Part shown: positions 12,307 to 22,790 of the stretch, piece after piece
How positions within the stretch are numbered: the first letter of the stretch is position 1
Layout: every line of letters starts with the position of its first letter
Assembly (NCBI RefSeq): GCF_011386835.1
Contig: NC_088797.1
Coordinates: 61,033,587 to 61,097,586 of the forward strand
Direction of reading: 5' to 3'
Length of the DNA: 64,000 nt
DNA from: Chrysemys picta bellii
Taxonomy: Eukaryota; Chordata; Testudines; Emydidae
Program-made: the position numbers and the translations under genes
Notes under the pieces: generated by a model
Seen by the model: the letters and a program-made list of their open reading frames with translations, nothing else
What the model was told of the DNA's origin: nothing
The model's database searches: none

Positions 12307-13000
12307 CAGGGCGGGCTCTAACTTTTTTGCCGCTCCAAGCAAAAAAAAAAAAAAAAAAAAAGAGTGCCGCCCTCCATAGTGCCGCCATAACACACACCCT
12401 CAGCACCGCGACGCCATCCCCTCACCCCCCCGCGGAGCGCCACGCCGCCGAACACACCCCCCCCAACCCGAACCCCCCCGCTGAACCCCCCAGCCCCCCG
12501 CAGAGCACCGCGCCGCTGAATCCCCCCAGCCCCCCGCGCCGCTGAACCCCCCAGCCCCCCGCAGAGCACTGCCGAACACACCCCCCCGCGGATCGCCGCC
12601 AAACCCCCCAGTCCCCCCGTGGAGCACCGTCGAACACCCACCCGTCCCCCGCGGAGCGCCGCGCTGCTGAACCCCCCGCCGCCACACACACACCTCCCGC
12701 CGAGCCGCCAAACACCCCCACCGCCAAGCTGCGCTGCCAAACACCCCCTCCCCGCGGAGCGCCCCGCCGCGCTGCCACCCCCCCCCCGCGGACCGCCGCT
12801 GCTGAATCCCACCCCCCAGTGTGCCCCGTGCGCCCAGCCGCCAAAACAAAAACAACCCACCCCACCCCCAGCGCCGCCTGACCAAACCCCAAAAAACAAC
12901 CCCTGAGCACCTCTCCCCCCGCCAACCCAAGATTGGCCGCCCCTTATCAGGTGCCGCCCCAAGCACGTGCTTGGTTGGCTGATGCCTGGAGCCGGCCCTG
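12307..13000. mobile_element. hAT-type non-autonomous element (CAGGG tips) with perfect 8-bp TSD
   Basis: Left tip CAGGGCGGGCTCTA at 12307 and inverted right tip GGAGCCGGCCCTG ending at 13000. The octamer TATGTATA flanks both sides (12299-12306 and 13001-13008) without mismatch. CAGGG tips and 8-bp duplications are hAT hallmarks. The interior holds a 20-base A run (about 12341-12361) and then a strongly C-rich, degenerate minisatellite (12420-12900; units built from GAACCCCCCAGCCCCC and GCGGAGCGCCGC). The open frames here on either strand (up to 214 codons, minus) are low-complexity Gly/Arg or Pro artefacts, not genes. Confidence 0.8.
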
Positions 13001-13008
13001 TATGTATA

Positions 13009-15507
13009 AATAGTATTGATAGAACAAAAGAATCTCAGACTCAGTTAAAAAACTACTGTGACTACAATATACTTCTGGGAAGCCTGGATCTATATGTCCT
13101 TACCATTGCCTTGCAAACTCCTGCTCACTCATTTGCCTGGGGCAAGTAACTGTTTATGAAAGGCAAGTGAAATAAAATATATATGTTTTTAGCATCATTG
13201 ATTCCAGCCACTGTGATTGAGATTATGTCTGGACTTATAAGAGTTCATAGCCATTTAGAAAGGCTGCCTTATTGTGTTATTGGTGTGTAACAGTTGTAAT
13301 TTACTAGGGCTTCCTTATAGCAATGCACTGCGACTCAACAGTGAGTGACATACTTGTGTTTCTGATCCTGCAAACAGATCCACACAGTCGGAACCCTGGC
13401 ACCTGTGTGGCTCCAGTAGCAAGCCTGGGACCTAAGGTCTGCACTGTTCCTATCTGCATCCATGTGGATTCATGACCGAACTCCCAAAGCCGGGTCCCCA
13501 TGGGCACAGAGTAAAACCAGGGATACAGACAATTTTGCTGGTTGTTCCAAAGTCCTGGGTGGAGATCTAGAGGGCATTTTCAGGACACTGGGGCTGGGAT
13601 TTATGGGAGTTGGGTGTCCAAATCCCCAGAATTCCAGGGGGATTCCTAACTCCCTTAGCCATCTTTGCAAAGCTATCCATCTGAAAACTGGAATTAAAAT
13701 TTTGGACTAACTCCTGTCCTCCTTATTAGCATCCCACTGACATTCCTGGGAATTTTCCCTGGATAAGGACAGAAGAAATTGGCCCATATTTTTTTAAAGC
13801 TTTAAAGAAGAAAAGCAATGTAAGACATTCCCCAGGACAGCCCCCCTTTGCTTTCTTTCACTGCCTAAGGCTCCCTAAGATGAAGAAGATGATGTGTTGA
13901 AAACCCCTTTGATACCGAAGATTTCTAGTGTGTGAAGTGCATTTAAAATTTCCAGCCAGCATTTTTATCTTGATCTATATTTAAATGGTGTGTTTCTAAA
14001 TGAACAGTGACAAGCTAAAGTCTATTCTCCTCCTGCAGAATCTGGCTTCTACAGTATGGCTAACCCCAGACATTCCAAAATCTTGAGTCAGGCCCCCAAA
14101 ATCATGAGAGTGTTTTTATTTCCCTGATAGTTTGAACCTTTATGGGGTCATGTTTTCAAGCTTTTCTCTGGAACCAGGAGAACTAAAAACCTTACTCTCC
14201 AAAAAAAGGTATTCGTAGTTAATAACATGAGTCCAGGAGCTGGGGCTTTAAGACAGAAAAAAGAATTGGCTATGCTGTTTCTAAGTTGCCTTCTGACCAC
14301 TCCCTTGCAATTTCTGTGGATTCAGCTCTTGGGGAGAATGTACTAAAAGCAGAGTTCTGCCCAACCTGCAACTTTTAGGTCTCAATCCAGATCTGAACTT
14401 TTCCTAGGTCTGGACAGGGTGCTGCCTAGGCAGCTGCCCATTCGTCAAGACAGGCCCCACCAGAAAGCATAGATCTGGATTCTGTTTGAGTGGTTCACAT
14501 CAGGAGGTTTGGTTCAGACCCACTGATAACTGAGTGATGTACTGAGGAAGCTGGCTGCCCTGACCACCTTCCCATTAGTGTATTGTGTTCTCACTAGTGC
14601 TGCACTCCCGTGTCCCCCTAGAACATCTGGGGGCATATGCCAGGGTTCTCTGAACCAAGCCGCTCTGTGATTCTTTCCCAGTGAATTGTGGGAGAACCTG
14701 TGTGTCCTTCTGGGCACCTGGCGGGGGGGGGGAGGGGAAAGAGAGGAGAATTATGGGCAGGCATTATGGAGGGCTATCAGCACTGAGTGGTTTAGCCTGC
14801 ATCCTCAATGCAAAGTGGGCAGGTTACCAGCCCAGGCCTTAGCCTATGCCCGCAGCCAGGCCACCTAGCCCGAGTTAAAAACCATCACCACATTCCGCTC
14901 AGAGAGTTTTTGTGTGGACGGGAGGGGACTTGAGGACAACACCCAACTAAGATCCTAGGCTAACTCTGCAGTGAAGACAGCCTTAGAGTTGCCCTATGGG
15001 AATAATAAAGGGAAGGTGATCAAAATAAATAAATAAATAAAACAAACCCACACCCACAAAGAATAGCAAGATGCAAATCAGCCACACACTGAATTTCAAA
15101 GCTCTTCTTAATTCTGGTCTCTTCCTGTTTCTGTAGATGCCACAGGCAATGCTCCAAGCCGTACTGATGAACAGAGTTCTGATCACATTGTTAGTCTCAC
15201 GCCCGCACGTATCTAACTTCTTCGAGGGCAGTTCCTTTGTCTCCAATGGTTGCTGAATTAGCGGATGCGATCGCACTGAAATATCAGAGCCCTGCTGGAT
15301 CATTTTGTTAATGCATTTACATTTTCACATCCCTCCACTGGTTCCAGCTGGGGTGGAGACAAAGAGATTGTGCAGTATTTAAGTCTCATGAAAAAGCAGG
15401 AGGCTGAGGAAATATCATAAAGCATGTTCTTGGGAGATTTCCAAACCAAGCAGCTTCCTTGATGTTCATCAAGGGTTAAATTGCTATTCTGCTCTTGATC
15501 TGCTCCT
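13009..15507. other. No recognisable gene; one (TAAA)n microsatellite
   Basis: The only feature I can name is a short AAAT repeat at about 15022-15043. Open frames are short and unrelated to known families. Confidence 0.45.
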
Positions 15508-15979
15508 GATGGCGTGGACTGCACCCTCCGCAAGTTTGCCGGTGATGCTAAACTGGGAGGAGTGGTAGATACGCTGGAGGGTAGGAATAGGATACAGAGA
15601 GACCTAGACAAATTAGAGGATTGGGCCAAAAGAAACCTGATGAGGTTCAACAAGGACAAGTGCAGAGTCCTACACTTAGGACGGAAGAATCCCACGCACT
15701 GTTACAGACTAGGGACCGAATGGCTAGGTAGCAGTTCTGCAGAAAAGGACCTAGGGGTCACAGTGGACAAGAAGCTGGATATGAGTCGACAGCATGCCCT
15801 TGTTGCCAAGAAGGCTAATGGCATTTTGGGCTGTATAAATAGGGGCATTGGCAGCAGATCGGGGGACATGATCATTCCCCTCTATTCAACATTAGTGAGG
15901 CCTCATCTGGAGTACTGTGTCCAGTTTTGGGCCCCACGCTACAAGAAGGATGTGGAAAAATTAGAAAGAGTCCAGAGAG
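15508..15979 (+). pseudogene. CR1 LINE fragment (RT C-terminal half)
   Basis: An open frame from about 15508 reads [20 protein letters not shown], where the catalytic FADD box has become FAGD, then [35 protein letters not shown] and [20 protein letters not shown]. It is the segment present in the CR1 copy at about 47050-47520 and is closely similar, so it is a young 5'-truncated copy. Homology stops at 15979 in mid-coding region, where a C-rich repeat begins and the CR1 3' end does not follow. The loss of one catalytic Asp and both truncations make it dead. Confidence 0.85.
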
Positions 15980-16375
15980 GGTACATGTCACTGCTTCCGG
16001 CAGCTGCTTGAGGTAAACGCCACCTGGAGCTCACACCTCTGACCCACTCCCCAACCACCTGCCTCAGCCCTGATCCCCCTCCTGCCCTCTGAACCCCTCG
16101 GTCCCAGCCCAAAGCACCCTCCTGCACCCCCAACCCCTCATCCCCCCCCCCCAGCTAGAGCCCTCACACCCCCCTGCCTGCCCCAGCCAGAGCCCTCATT
16201 CCCCCCCCAGCCCAGAGCCCCTTTTCGCACCCTGAATTCCTCATTTCAGGCCCCATCCCAGAGCCCTCACCCCTTCCTGCATTACAACCCCCAGTTTCGT
16301 GAGCATTCATGGCCCGCCATACAATTTCTATACCCAGATGTGACCCTCCGGCCAAAAAGTTTGCCCACCCCCCAT
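15980..16375 (-). repeat. C-rich repeat of hAT-like type (minus)
   Basis: Directly abuts the broken CR1. The stretch 16040-16300 is a degenerate C-rich array on the plus strand with repeated 'cagagccctca' motifs. It ends in 'ggccaaaaagtttgcccacccc', the inverted form of a GGGTGGGCAAACTTTTTGGCC tip that I associate with turtle hAT-like non-autonomous repeats. The other tip is not clear. Confidence 0.45.
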
Positions 16376-18539
16376 TTAGGGTCAGATTGCCAGCTGGTGA
16401 ATGTAGTTCCGTTGAAGTCAATGGATCTACACCAATTTACCCAGCTGAGTACCAAGCCCTTCGAGAATACAGAGGGCAGCATCTCAGTTTCTGATGTGTT
16501 ATTTTTATTTCTTTAATGCAGTCCCTAGTAGTAGGATGCCATAGTTTCCCATCACTGCCTTTAGGGCTAGGCGGTAGGCAGTTCAGGAAGGAATTGAAAG
16601 AGTCACTCATATACCAAGGATAGAAAATAAACCTGTGCTGTCTCAATATGAATATTTCAAGGAGAATGACCACCTACACCCTGGGCAGACCACAGGGAGG
16701 ACAGAGAGAGGGCCAAAATATTAATAGCCTACTCCAATATTTCAGACCCACTACCTCCCTAATGGTATCTGATGGCCTTCTCCAATAGATCAACATCTTT
16801 CTGGTACTGAGCGGGCCAAGATATTGCCTCATTGTCTAAATTCCTTATTTTGCTATTCCCCAGCCCCCCCTCCAGTAGAGGCTTTCCATTTGGAAGCTGC
16901 GCAGTTTCAGAGAAGTCTGTATTTTGTCGTGCAATTCACAACTGGGAGCCACGGTTGGCTATTTTAGGGTATCGCTGAACTTGCCCATGCAGGCAGGCAA
17001 TGTGAGAATGCTTCCTGAAGTCACCTCCTTAGGTCTTCCTGGAGATGCTAACTAGAGTTATGGGAAGGAGGAACTTAACCCAGGTTGCTTCAACCCTTGG
17101 CTGTTGGACTGGTGATCCACATACAATATACAGTATTATTGGCAATTTAACTGTGTAGACCAGGTCTGCAGCTGCTGGGCTGTTCCTACTGGCCCCTGCT
17201 GCCAATTGACTCAAAGGGGCCATTGCAGAAGTTGTGGATTGCTAGAAAGGACTTGTCACAACACTTTCCACCCAGCTCCTTATTGTGCCAGCCTACAGCG
17301 GTTTTAGGCTATGTAAGGATCCCCGTTGGGTAGGGCCTGTCAGGAACAGGGCCCTTGGTGCAGCAAGGCTAAACAGCCAGCATACGGCCCAGGATTGGGA
17401 CCTGTATTTTCACAGTACAAAAGAACCAAGGGGCCCGAATTAAGACTGGTATTACCAGACTTTTCAGTGCTGAACCACGTAGCCTTAGTGTTTTGTATTA
17501 ATAGGTGCAGATGGTAGCACAACCTGTTCTTAAAGTTGCCTGACACATCCTATTAGAATACCTTGTTTTTAGATGCTCATAACTTTGCCAAACTTTAACC
17601 CTTCAGGCTGGAATTTTCCATGCTGGGTGTCTGCCTCAGGCTGAACTGTTTTGAAAAGTTTCAGCCAAAACCATTCAGCCATTTCTGAGAAGAAGTGAAA
17701 ACACATTGTTTTGCCATTAAAATAATTCTGGTGACCTTTTCTCTGAAAAACTCTAGGGGCCTCCATGCTTTGGAGCACGGGCTTGAAAGCTGGCAGGAGG
17801 GTGGGCCTTTGCATCATGGATGTGGTATCCCTGTGAAAATCTGCCGAAATTTGGCCAAATTATAAGCCTGAGAGAGAGAGTGAGTGTGTGCGCGCCAGGG
17901 GGGGGGGGGGAATTAAAGCTCACACATGCTCAGTAGAGACTTAAAATCAAAAGATTCCATCCTTGCCGAGCAGGTGCCATTCCGCCCATAGCTCCTAGTG
18001 CTCACCAGACTGTGCCTGAGCCATCCCCACACAGCTACTGACACAGAGATACTCCAGCCCAGGACAATGGGGCAAAGCTGGACTTCTCCTGTAATGGCTA
18101 CTCCCAGCTGCTCTGGGCCAAGGTGTGGCTGGGCACTGGAACTGAGTGGTAGGGAAGAGAGACAGGGACTGGGCAAGGAGACTGGGAGCTGTGAGGAACT
18201 GGAGAGTGTGGGTGGAAGAGTAGTGGAAGAGCCATTGTCGGGGAAGAGACAGATTGGATGAAGAGCTGGGGGAAGATGAACTGGGACTGGCTGGGCAAGA
18301 AGACTGGGACTGGAAGTGGGAGGAGAGAGATGGAGACGGACTGGGAGCCCCAAAGGGAGAGGCACCTAGAATCGGACTTTCCAAAGTACTTATTATATAG
18401 CACTTGTCATGTTCAGCTCCCATTGATGTCAGTTGCAGCTGAGAGTGCTCAGCACTTCTGCAAATCAGTCTCAGCTGGGCACCCAGGAAATGAGGAACAC
18501 ACTGTTTGTGACCACATGTGAACAGTTTGGTTTAAGTCA
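16376..18539. other. No recognisable gene
   Basis: Includes a run of GA/GT-rich sequence with about 12 G (17872-17912). Open frames at 17913-18423 (minus) are Ser/Pro-rich low-complexity artefacts of a GA-rich tract. Nothing supportable. Confidence 0.45.
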
Positions 18540-18640
18540 CTTTCCCAGCATTAAACAGGAACTTTGTGGCAGAGGCAGGGATAGACTCCTGTTCCCCAGC
18601 CCTCAACTGCCTTAACCACGAGATCATCCTTTCTCTCCCT
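18540..18640 (-). repeat. MIR-like SINE fragment, minus strand
   Basis: 'ggcagggatagactcctg' then 'ccccagccctcaactgcctt' and 'accacgagatcatcc', the antisense head of a MIR-like element. Confidence 0.4.
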
Positions 18641-19125
18641 GCAATCCCCGGCTTCAGTCACTGCACACCTCTCAACTTCTGCAATGAATGAGGCAGGGGG
18701 CCTACAGACGACAGTCTCCTTCACTGCACAACGCTGGTTCATCATCTTTTCTGTGCACTGAATGAGACAGGGATCCTGTGGGAAAAAATAGCATGTGATC
18801 ATGTCATTAAAGATTGTATCGTAATACATGCATACGAGGGGGCTGAATTAATGTTGCAGGGGGAAGGTTAATTCTGGCATTTCCTAACTTCTGAGTGCTT
18901 CTCTTGGCAACCTTAGTATTCTTTTAATAGGGGTGTGTGAGTGAGTGTGAGAGAGTATAACAGATCATAAAGCACCCCATTTCTAATGCCCTCTGGGATC
19001 CTGTGGGCTGAGGGGTCATATTACAGCAAGTACTCTATGTTTATATTAAAACTACCTAAAAATCAAGAATGCATTTCATAACACAAGGATGATATGGTTA
19101 AATGCTCATTTCGGCAACCGACATT

Positions 19126-19409
19126 CAGAGGTGCCGACTTTCTAATGTGCTGTGCTCCCCCCTGCTCTGCCCCAGGCCTGCCCCACTTCACCATTTCCAC
19201 AAAGCCCCACTCCTTCCCTCCCCCGAGCACACCCCACCCTCACTCCTCCCCCTTACTCCCCAGTGCCTCCTGCATGCCACTGAACAGCTGATCACTGGCA
19301 CGCGGGAGTCACTGAGGGACAAGGGGGAGGCGCTGATCAGGGAGGGTGCACCCACCATGTTTCCCCCTCTCCCCATGGGTGCTCCAGGGCCAAGGAGTTG
19401 GTGCCTATG
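19126..19409. mobile_element. hAT-type short element (CAGAGGTGCCGACT tip)
   Basis: Left tip CAGAGGTGCCGACTTTC at 19126. The right end reads GGAGTTGGTGCCTATG to 19409, a loose inverted match to the left tip. Flanks are CCGACATT (19118-19125) and CCGATATT (19410-19417), an 8-bp duplication with one mismatch. No coding capacity. Confidence 0.6.
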
Positions 19410-19544
19410 CCGATATTAATACAGACTGGATCCCTAAAGAGACCTTTAGGCAACAATTAGTACTAGGCAATGCAGAATCCCCAAACCATCTCCTTTGGGC
19501 ATCATTTTTCATGGTGAGCCCGAGGGAAGGTTGTTCTTGGGGCT

Positions 19545-19770
19545 GAGGCACTGGATTTGGACTCAAGAGACCTGGGTTTAATTTTTGGCTCTGCCAGACT
19601 TCCTGTGGTTCCTTAGAGAAGCCACACTGTGCCTCAGTTTCCAAATCTGTAAGAGGAGAATAATAATCCTTCCTCTCCCCCCTTCTCTATGTGGATTGTA
19701 AGCTCTTTGGGGGCAGGGATCGCCTCCTACCAGCTCACTGGTGCCCTGATTGCAGCTGGGGCGCTAAGCA
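19545..19770 (+). repeat. MIR-like SINE with 'GGGCAGGGA' 3' part
   Basis: MIR core ('gacctgggtttaat', 'ggctctgccagacttcctgtgg', 'gtgcctcagtttccaaatctgt') followed directly by 'tggattgtaagctctttgg' and 'gggcagggatcgcctcc'. The second part recurs elsewhere (21165-21250, 26720-26800, 44655-44760), behaving as the 3' segment of this SINE type. Confidence 0.6.
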
Positions 19771-21670
19771 CTAGCCTGTAAGACAAGTGATATGCACTAA
19801 GAATTTCAAGTGGTCACTTGTCGCCAGATGTTTTCATTTCAATGGGCATGTCCCCTGTTTGTTAATGACTCAAACATGAAGAGTCCAGACAGTTGCCAAA
19901 GGTACCCATTCCTGGAGTGTCAGCATGACAGTAAAGACTCCACAGTGTCTGCGTGAGAGGGCTCAGAGCTAGTGACATTGAATCATTATTCAATCTCCCA
20001 CCACTCTCTGCGTGGAAGCGGGCAGTAGAGATTACACTATCCACAACAGATCTAAAATAGGTACTATCACCCCAGGGGCTTAGGGGTCACTTTCCATTGC
20101 TCTTTACACAACACACAATATGAAGGAACCACATGGGCACAGTGGGGTCTAAATAATGGTGTTTACTAACTATAAACCGGCAAGGCCAGGCTAAATATAC
20201 ACCTCACTTTCCGGCAAGTTTCTTAAGAGAGAACATGGTGAGCGCCACCAGAGGACTCACAACCTATTTAAAGCAATACACATCTCACTTTCCCAAGAAC
20301 AAATGAGGATGGGAGAGACAAGGGGCAGGGAACAGAGACAAGAAGAGAAAAGGAGGGATGGGGAGATTTCCTTCTCCCAGGGCACTAGGGAATGACGGCT
20401 AACAGTCAGTGAAATTCCTTGAGCAAGCCCTGGGGTATGGAGATTGTTCAGAATCCAGAGCACTGATATCTGTGCCACATTCATGGCTGAACTATTACTC
20501 TGGTCCCTCTGCATCCCACATGGGTCACAGACACAGTGAAGACCAGCAGAAATTTTGGAGCCCTAAACACCAATGGGTAACAATCTGCTGATGGAACAGG
20601 ATGCCAGCGGTGTTGAAATGGACCTTCTTTGCAACTCGCAAGGGTGACTCGGGACTGGCTGTGAAGCCGTTTGGTTCAGAGGTGATCAGGTGGGAATAAT
20701 GAGAACCTGCTTCTACAGCAGTCAGTCACAGGAGGGGACTAGCCTCCAGTTACTGTCACTATACCCTGCAGCCAGCACATCGTATGCTGAACAGCCATGA
20801 CATTACTCTGGTGCCTGGCCATCCAGTAGGCAGCTCTTCTCTCGGAGAAGCCCAGCCCGAAAGCCCTGCCCCAGCAGGACAGTAGGGGTTGCTGTGCTAG
20901 CTAGAAGAGCTGAGAGAGAAAACTGTGGACATCCCCATCATGGACATCACTGGCTGCATAGTGACATCAGAGCAGCACATGACATTGAACTAGACCAGCA
21001 GGTGAGGGCATGGTTTTGTACAGAAATAAAACGTTAGCGTCGGGATCCTCTCCTTGGGGATTCCCCATTATTCTCTTATTGTGGTACTCATAATTGTCTC
21101 ACTGTTACCTGGTGCTCCTGCCATCTGTCTCCCCACCTCTTGTCTCTTTTCTTATTTTTGCATGTAAGCACTTTAGGGCAGGGACTGTCTTTTTGTTACG
21201 TGCATGTACAGCACTTGGCACAATGGAGTTGCTGATGGCCAATTGGGCCTATAGGGGCTATCTCAATATGAATAATGCTGCTAGTTAGACTTCCAAATTA
21301 CACTGTAATGAACTGGCTTGTGTCTGTATACACACACACACACACACACGCTGCCCTCTACAAGATGGAATCAACAAAGTTCACCTGTGTGTCATAGACC
21401 CTACATGCCCAATACCAAAATAAAGATTCTCCTTTATCTTATGTGGTAGGGGCCTGTCCTTCACCAGTAGGATCTGTATTGCATCTCCCCCCTCCCCCAA
21501 TCACTGTCACATTTCATCAAGCAGAGTGAAACATGAAGCTCTAGGTTAGTATTATCCTTACTTTATAGGTGGGTATAGTACAAAAGGAAAGAAGAAAGAT
21601 CCTGGAGCTACTGCCCCAAGTCTGACTCCTCCCCAACCAAATAAGAAATATTAGGCAGGCCAGGGCAATC
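19771..21670. other. No recognisable gene; (CA)n microsatellite
   Basis: A CA dinucleotide run lies at about 21329-21349. At 21156-21250 there is one more copy of the 'gcagggactgtctt ... acagcacttggcacaatgg' repeat. Nothing else supportable. Confidence 0.5.
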
Positions 21671-21679
21671 ACTAAGCAA

Positions 21680-21990
21680 CAAGATGACAAACATGATGAA
21701 CAACAGAGACAACACAGGTTTGTAAAGAACTAATCATCCCAGACAAACTGGATTGTTGGTTTTTTAAAATGAGATTATGGACGGAGCAAAGGAAGGAAAT
21801 GCCGCAGAGGCAGTGTGCTTGGAGTTCAGTAAAGCACCAGATTCAGTGTCTCCCGAACTCTCACCAAATTAATATCCCAGGTGATTTGAGTTAACATGGT
21901 CAGAAGGATTCAAAACTGTCAGAAGGACTGTAAAAAAGGCTAATGATATCCGCCCCAATGGGCTAACGCACAAGGGCTAGAGAGGAACCG
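21680..21990 (+). pseudogene. CR1 LINE fragment, decayed RT
   Basis: Degenerate RT text: 'cacaggtttgtaaagaactaatc', 'cagacaaactggattgttgg', 'ggagttcagtaaagcaccagattcagtgtct' (the LEFSKAFDSVS region of CR1 RT). Several indels make it unreadable as one frame. Confidence 0.6.
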
Positions 21991-22069
21991 ACGAACACAT
22001 TGAACTGGATTTACTTTCTCTCCCTGCCTCAGTTTCCCATAGGTAAAGTAGGGATACTATCACTACTAC

Positions 22070-22232
22070 AAAAAGAAGAACAGGAGTACTTGTGGCATAT
22101 ATGCATCCGAAGAAGTGGGCTGTAGTCCACGAAAGCTTATGCTCTAATAAATTTGTTAGTCTCTAAGGTGCCACAAGTACTCCTGTTCTTCTTTTTGCAG
22201 ATACAGACTAACACGGCTGCTACTCTGAAACC
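22070..22232 (+). mobile_element. Short PLE tail insertion with inverted 5' piece and 13-bp TSD
   Basis: 163 bp bounded by CTATCACTACTAC on both sides; the second copy starts at 22232, so the edge base is shared. Inside, AAGAAGAACAGGAGTACTTG (from 22074) is complementary to CAAGTACTCCTGTTCTTCTT (about 22174-22193), so the 5' end is an inverted copy of part of the tail. The middle holds a hammerhead-like core (22107-22142). It ends with 'cagactaacacggctgc', the phrase found at both ends of the PLE pieces at 34.3-35.3 kb. No coding sequence. Confidence 0.8.
22107..22142 (+). ncRNA. Hammerhead-like core in PLE tail
   Basis: CCGAAGA (22107-22113, versus the CUGANGA box), stem II arms GTGGGC/GTCCAC, GAAA at 22131, then AGC-TTAT-GCT as a tiny stem III and C before the presumed cleavage point. 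The U-to-C change in the first box probably weakens or abolishes activity. The same variant is at 26096. Confidence 0.5.
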
Positions 22233-22379
22233 TATCACTACTACCACCATCACCTCTTCCACCATCTGACTTATCTATTTAGGTTGAGAGGGGTAGCCTG
22301 TTAGTCTGAATCTGTAAAAAGCAACAGAGGGTCCTGTGGCACCTTTGAGACTAACAGAAGTACTGGGAGCATAAGCTTT

Positions 22380-22405
22380 CATGGGTAAGAACCTCACTTC
22401 TTCAG
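22380..22405 (-). ncRNA. Hammerhead-like core in inverted PLE 3' end
   Basis: On the minus strand the CTGAAGA box lies at 22405-22399, followed by the stem II region and GAAAGCTTATGC (to about 22365). It is the inverted counterpart of the core at 26622; stem II carries one change (CCCATGAAA in place of CCCACGAAA). Confidence 0.4.
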
Positions 22406-22470
22406 ATGCAAGTAATGGAAATCTCCAGAGGCAGGTATATATCAGTGTGGAGTTAACAAGGTTAGTTCAA

Positions 22471-22790
22471 TCAGGGAGGGTGAGGTGCTCTGCTAGCAGT
22501 TGAGGTGTGAACACCAACGGAGGAGAAACTGTTTCTGTAGTTGGATAGCCATTCACAGTCTTTGTTTAATCCTGATCTGATGGTGTCAAATTTGCAAATG
22601 AACTGGAGCTCAGCAGTTTCTCTTTGGAGTCTGGTCCTGAAGTTTTTTTGCTGTAAGATGGCTACCTTAACATCTGCTATTGTGTGGCCAGGGAGGTTGA
22701 AGTGTTCTCCTACAGGTTTTTGTATATTGCCATTCCGGATATCTGACTTGTGTCCATTTATCCTCTTGCGTAGTGACTGTCCAGTTTGGA
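22471..22790 (-). pseudogene. PLE GIY-YIG endonuclease C-terminus (inverted copy)
   Basis: The minus frame reads TGQSLRKRINGHKSDIRNG, then PVGEHFNLPGH, KVAILQQKNF, RLQRETAELQFICKFDTI and GLNKDCEWLSNY to a stop at 22471. This is the downstream part of the GIY-YIG nuclease of PLEs; the YIG box itself is cut off at about 22790, where the plus-strand copy A starts. Residue for residue it is nearly the same as the plus copy at 26227-26556, so both come from one subfamily, different from copy B (which reads NQNTQ and ELELICK at the same places). Non-functional fragment. Confidence 0.8.

Larger units (their letters stand above)
22010..22286 (+). repeat. MIR-like SINE, left part, split by two PLE insertions
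   Basis: 'ctccctgcctcagtttccc' (22018 on) and 'gtaaagtagggatactatc' are SINE core. Removing the PLE tail at 22070-22232 and then the composite at 22287-26706 joins this to 'tatttaggttgcaaattcttcaggccaggga' at 26707, restoring the same SINE order seen at 19545 and 44510. Confidence 0.65.

Noticed and set aside
12318..12966. Long open frames (up to 214 codons) on both strands
   Set aside because: Gly/Arg or Pro low-complexity text from the C-rich minisatellite inside a hAT element; no coding signal.
17913..18423. 150-codon Ser/Pro-rich minus frames
   Set aside because: Product of a GA-rich tract on the plus strand; no family resemblance.
21329..21349. CA repeat as regulatory signal
   Set aside because: Ordinary microsatellite with no supporting context.
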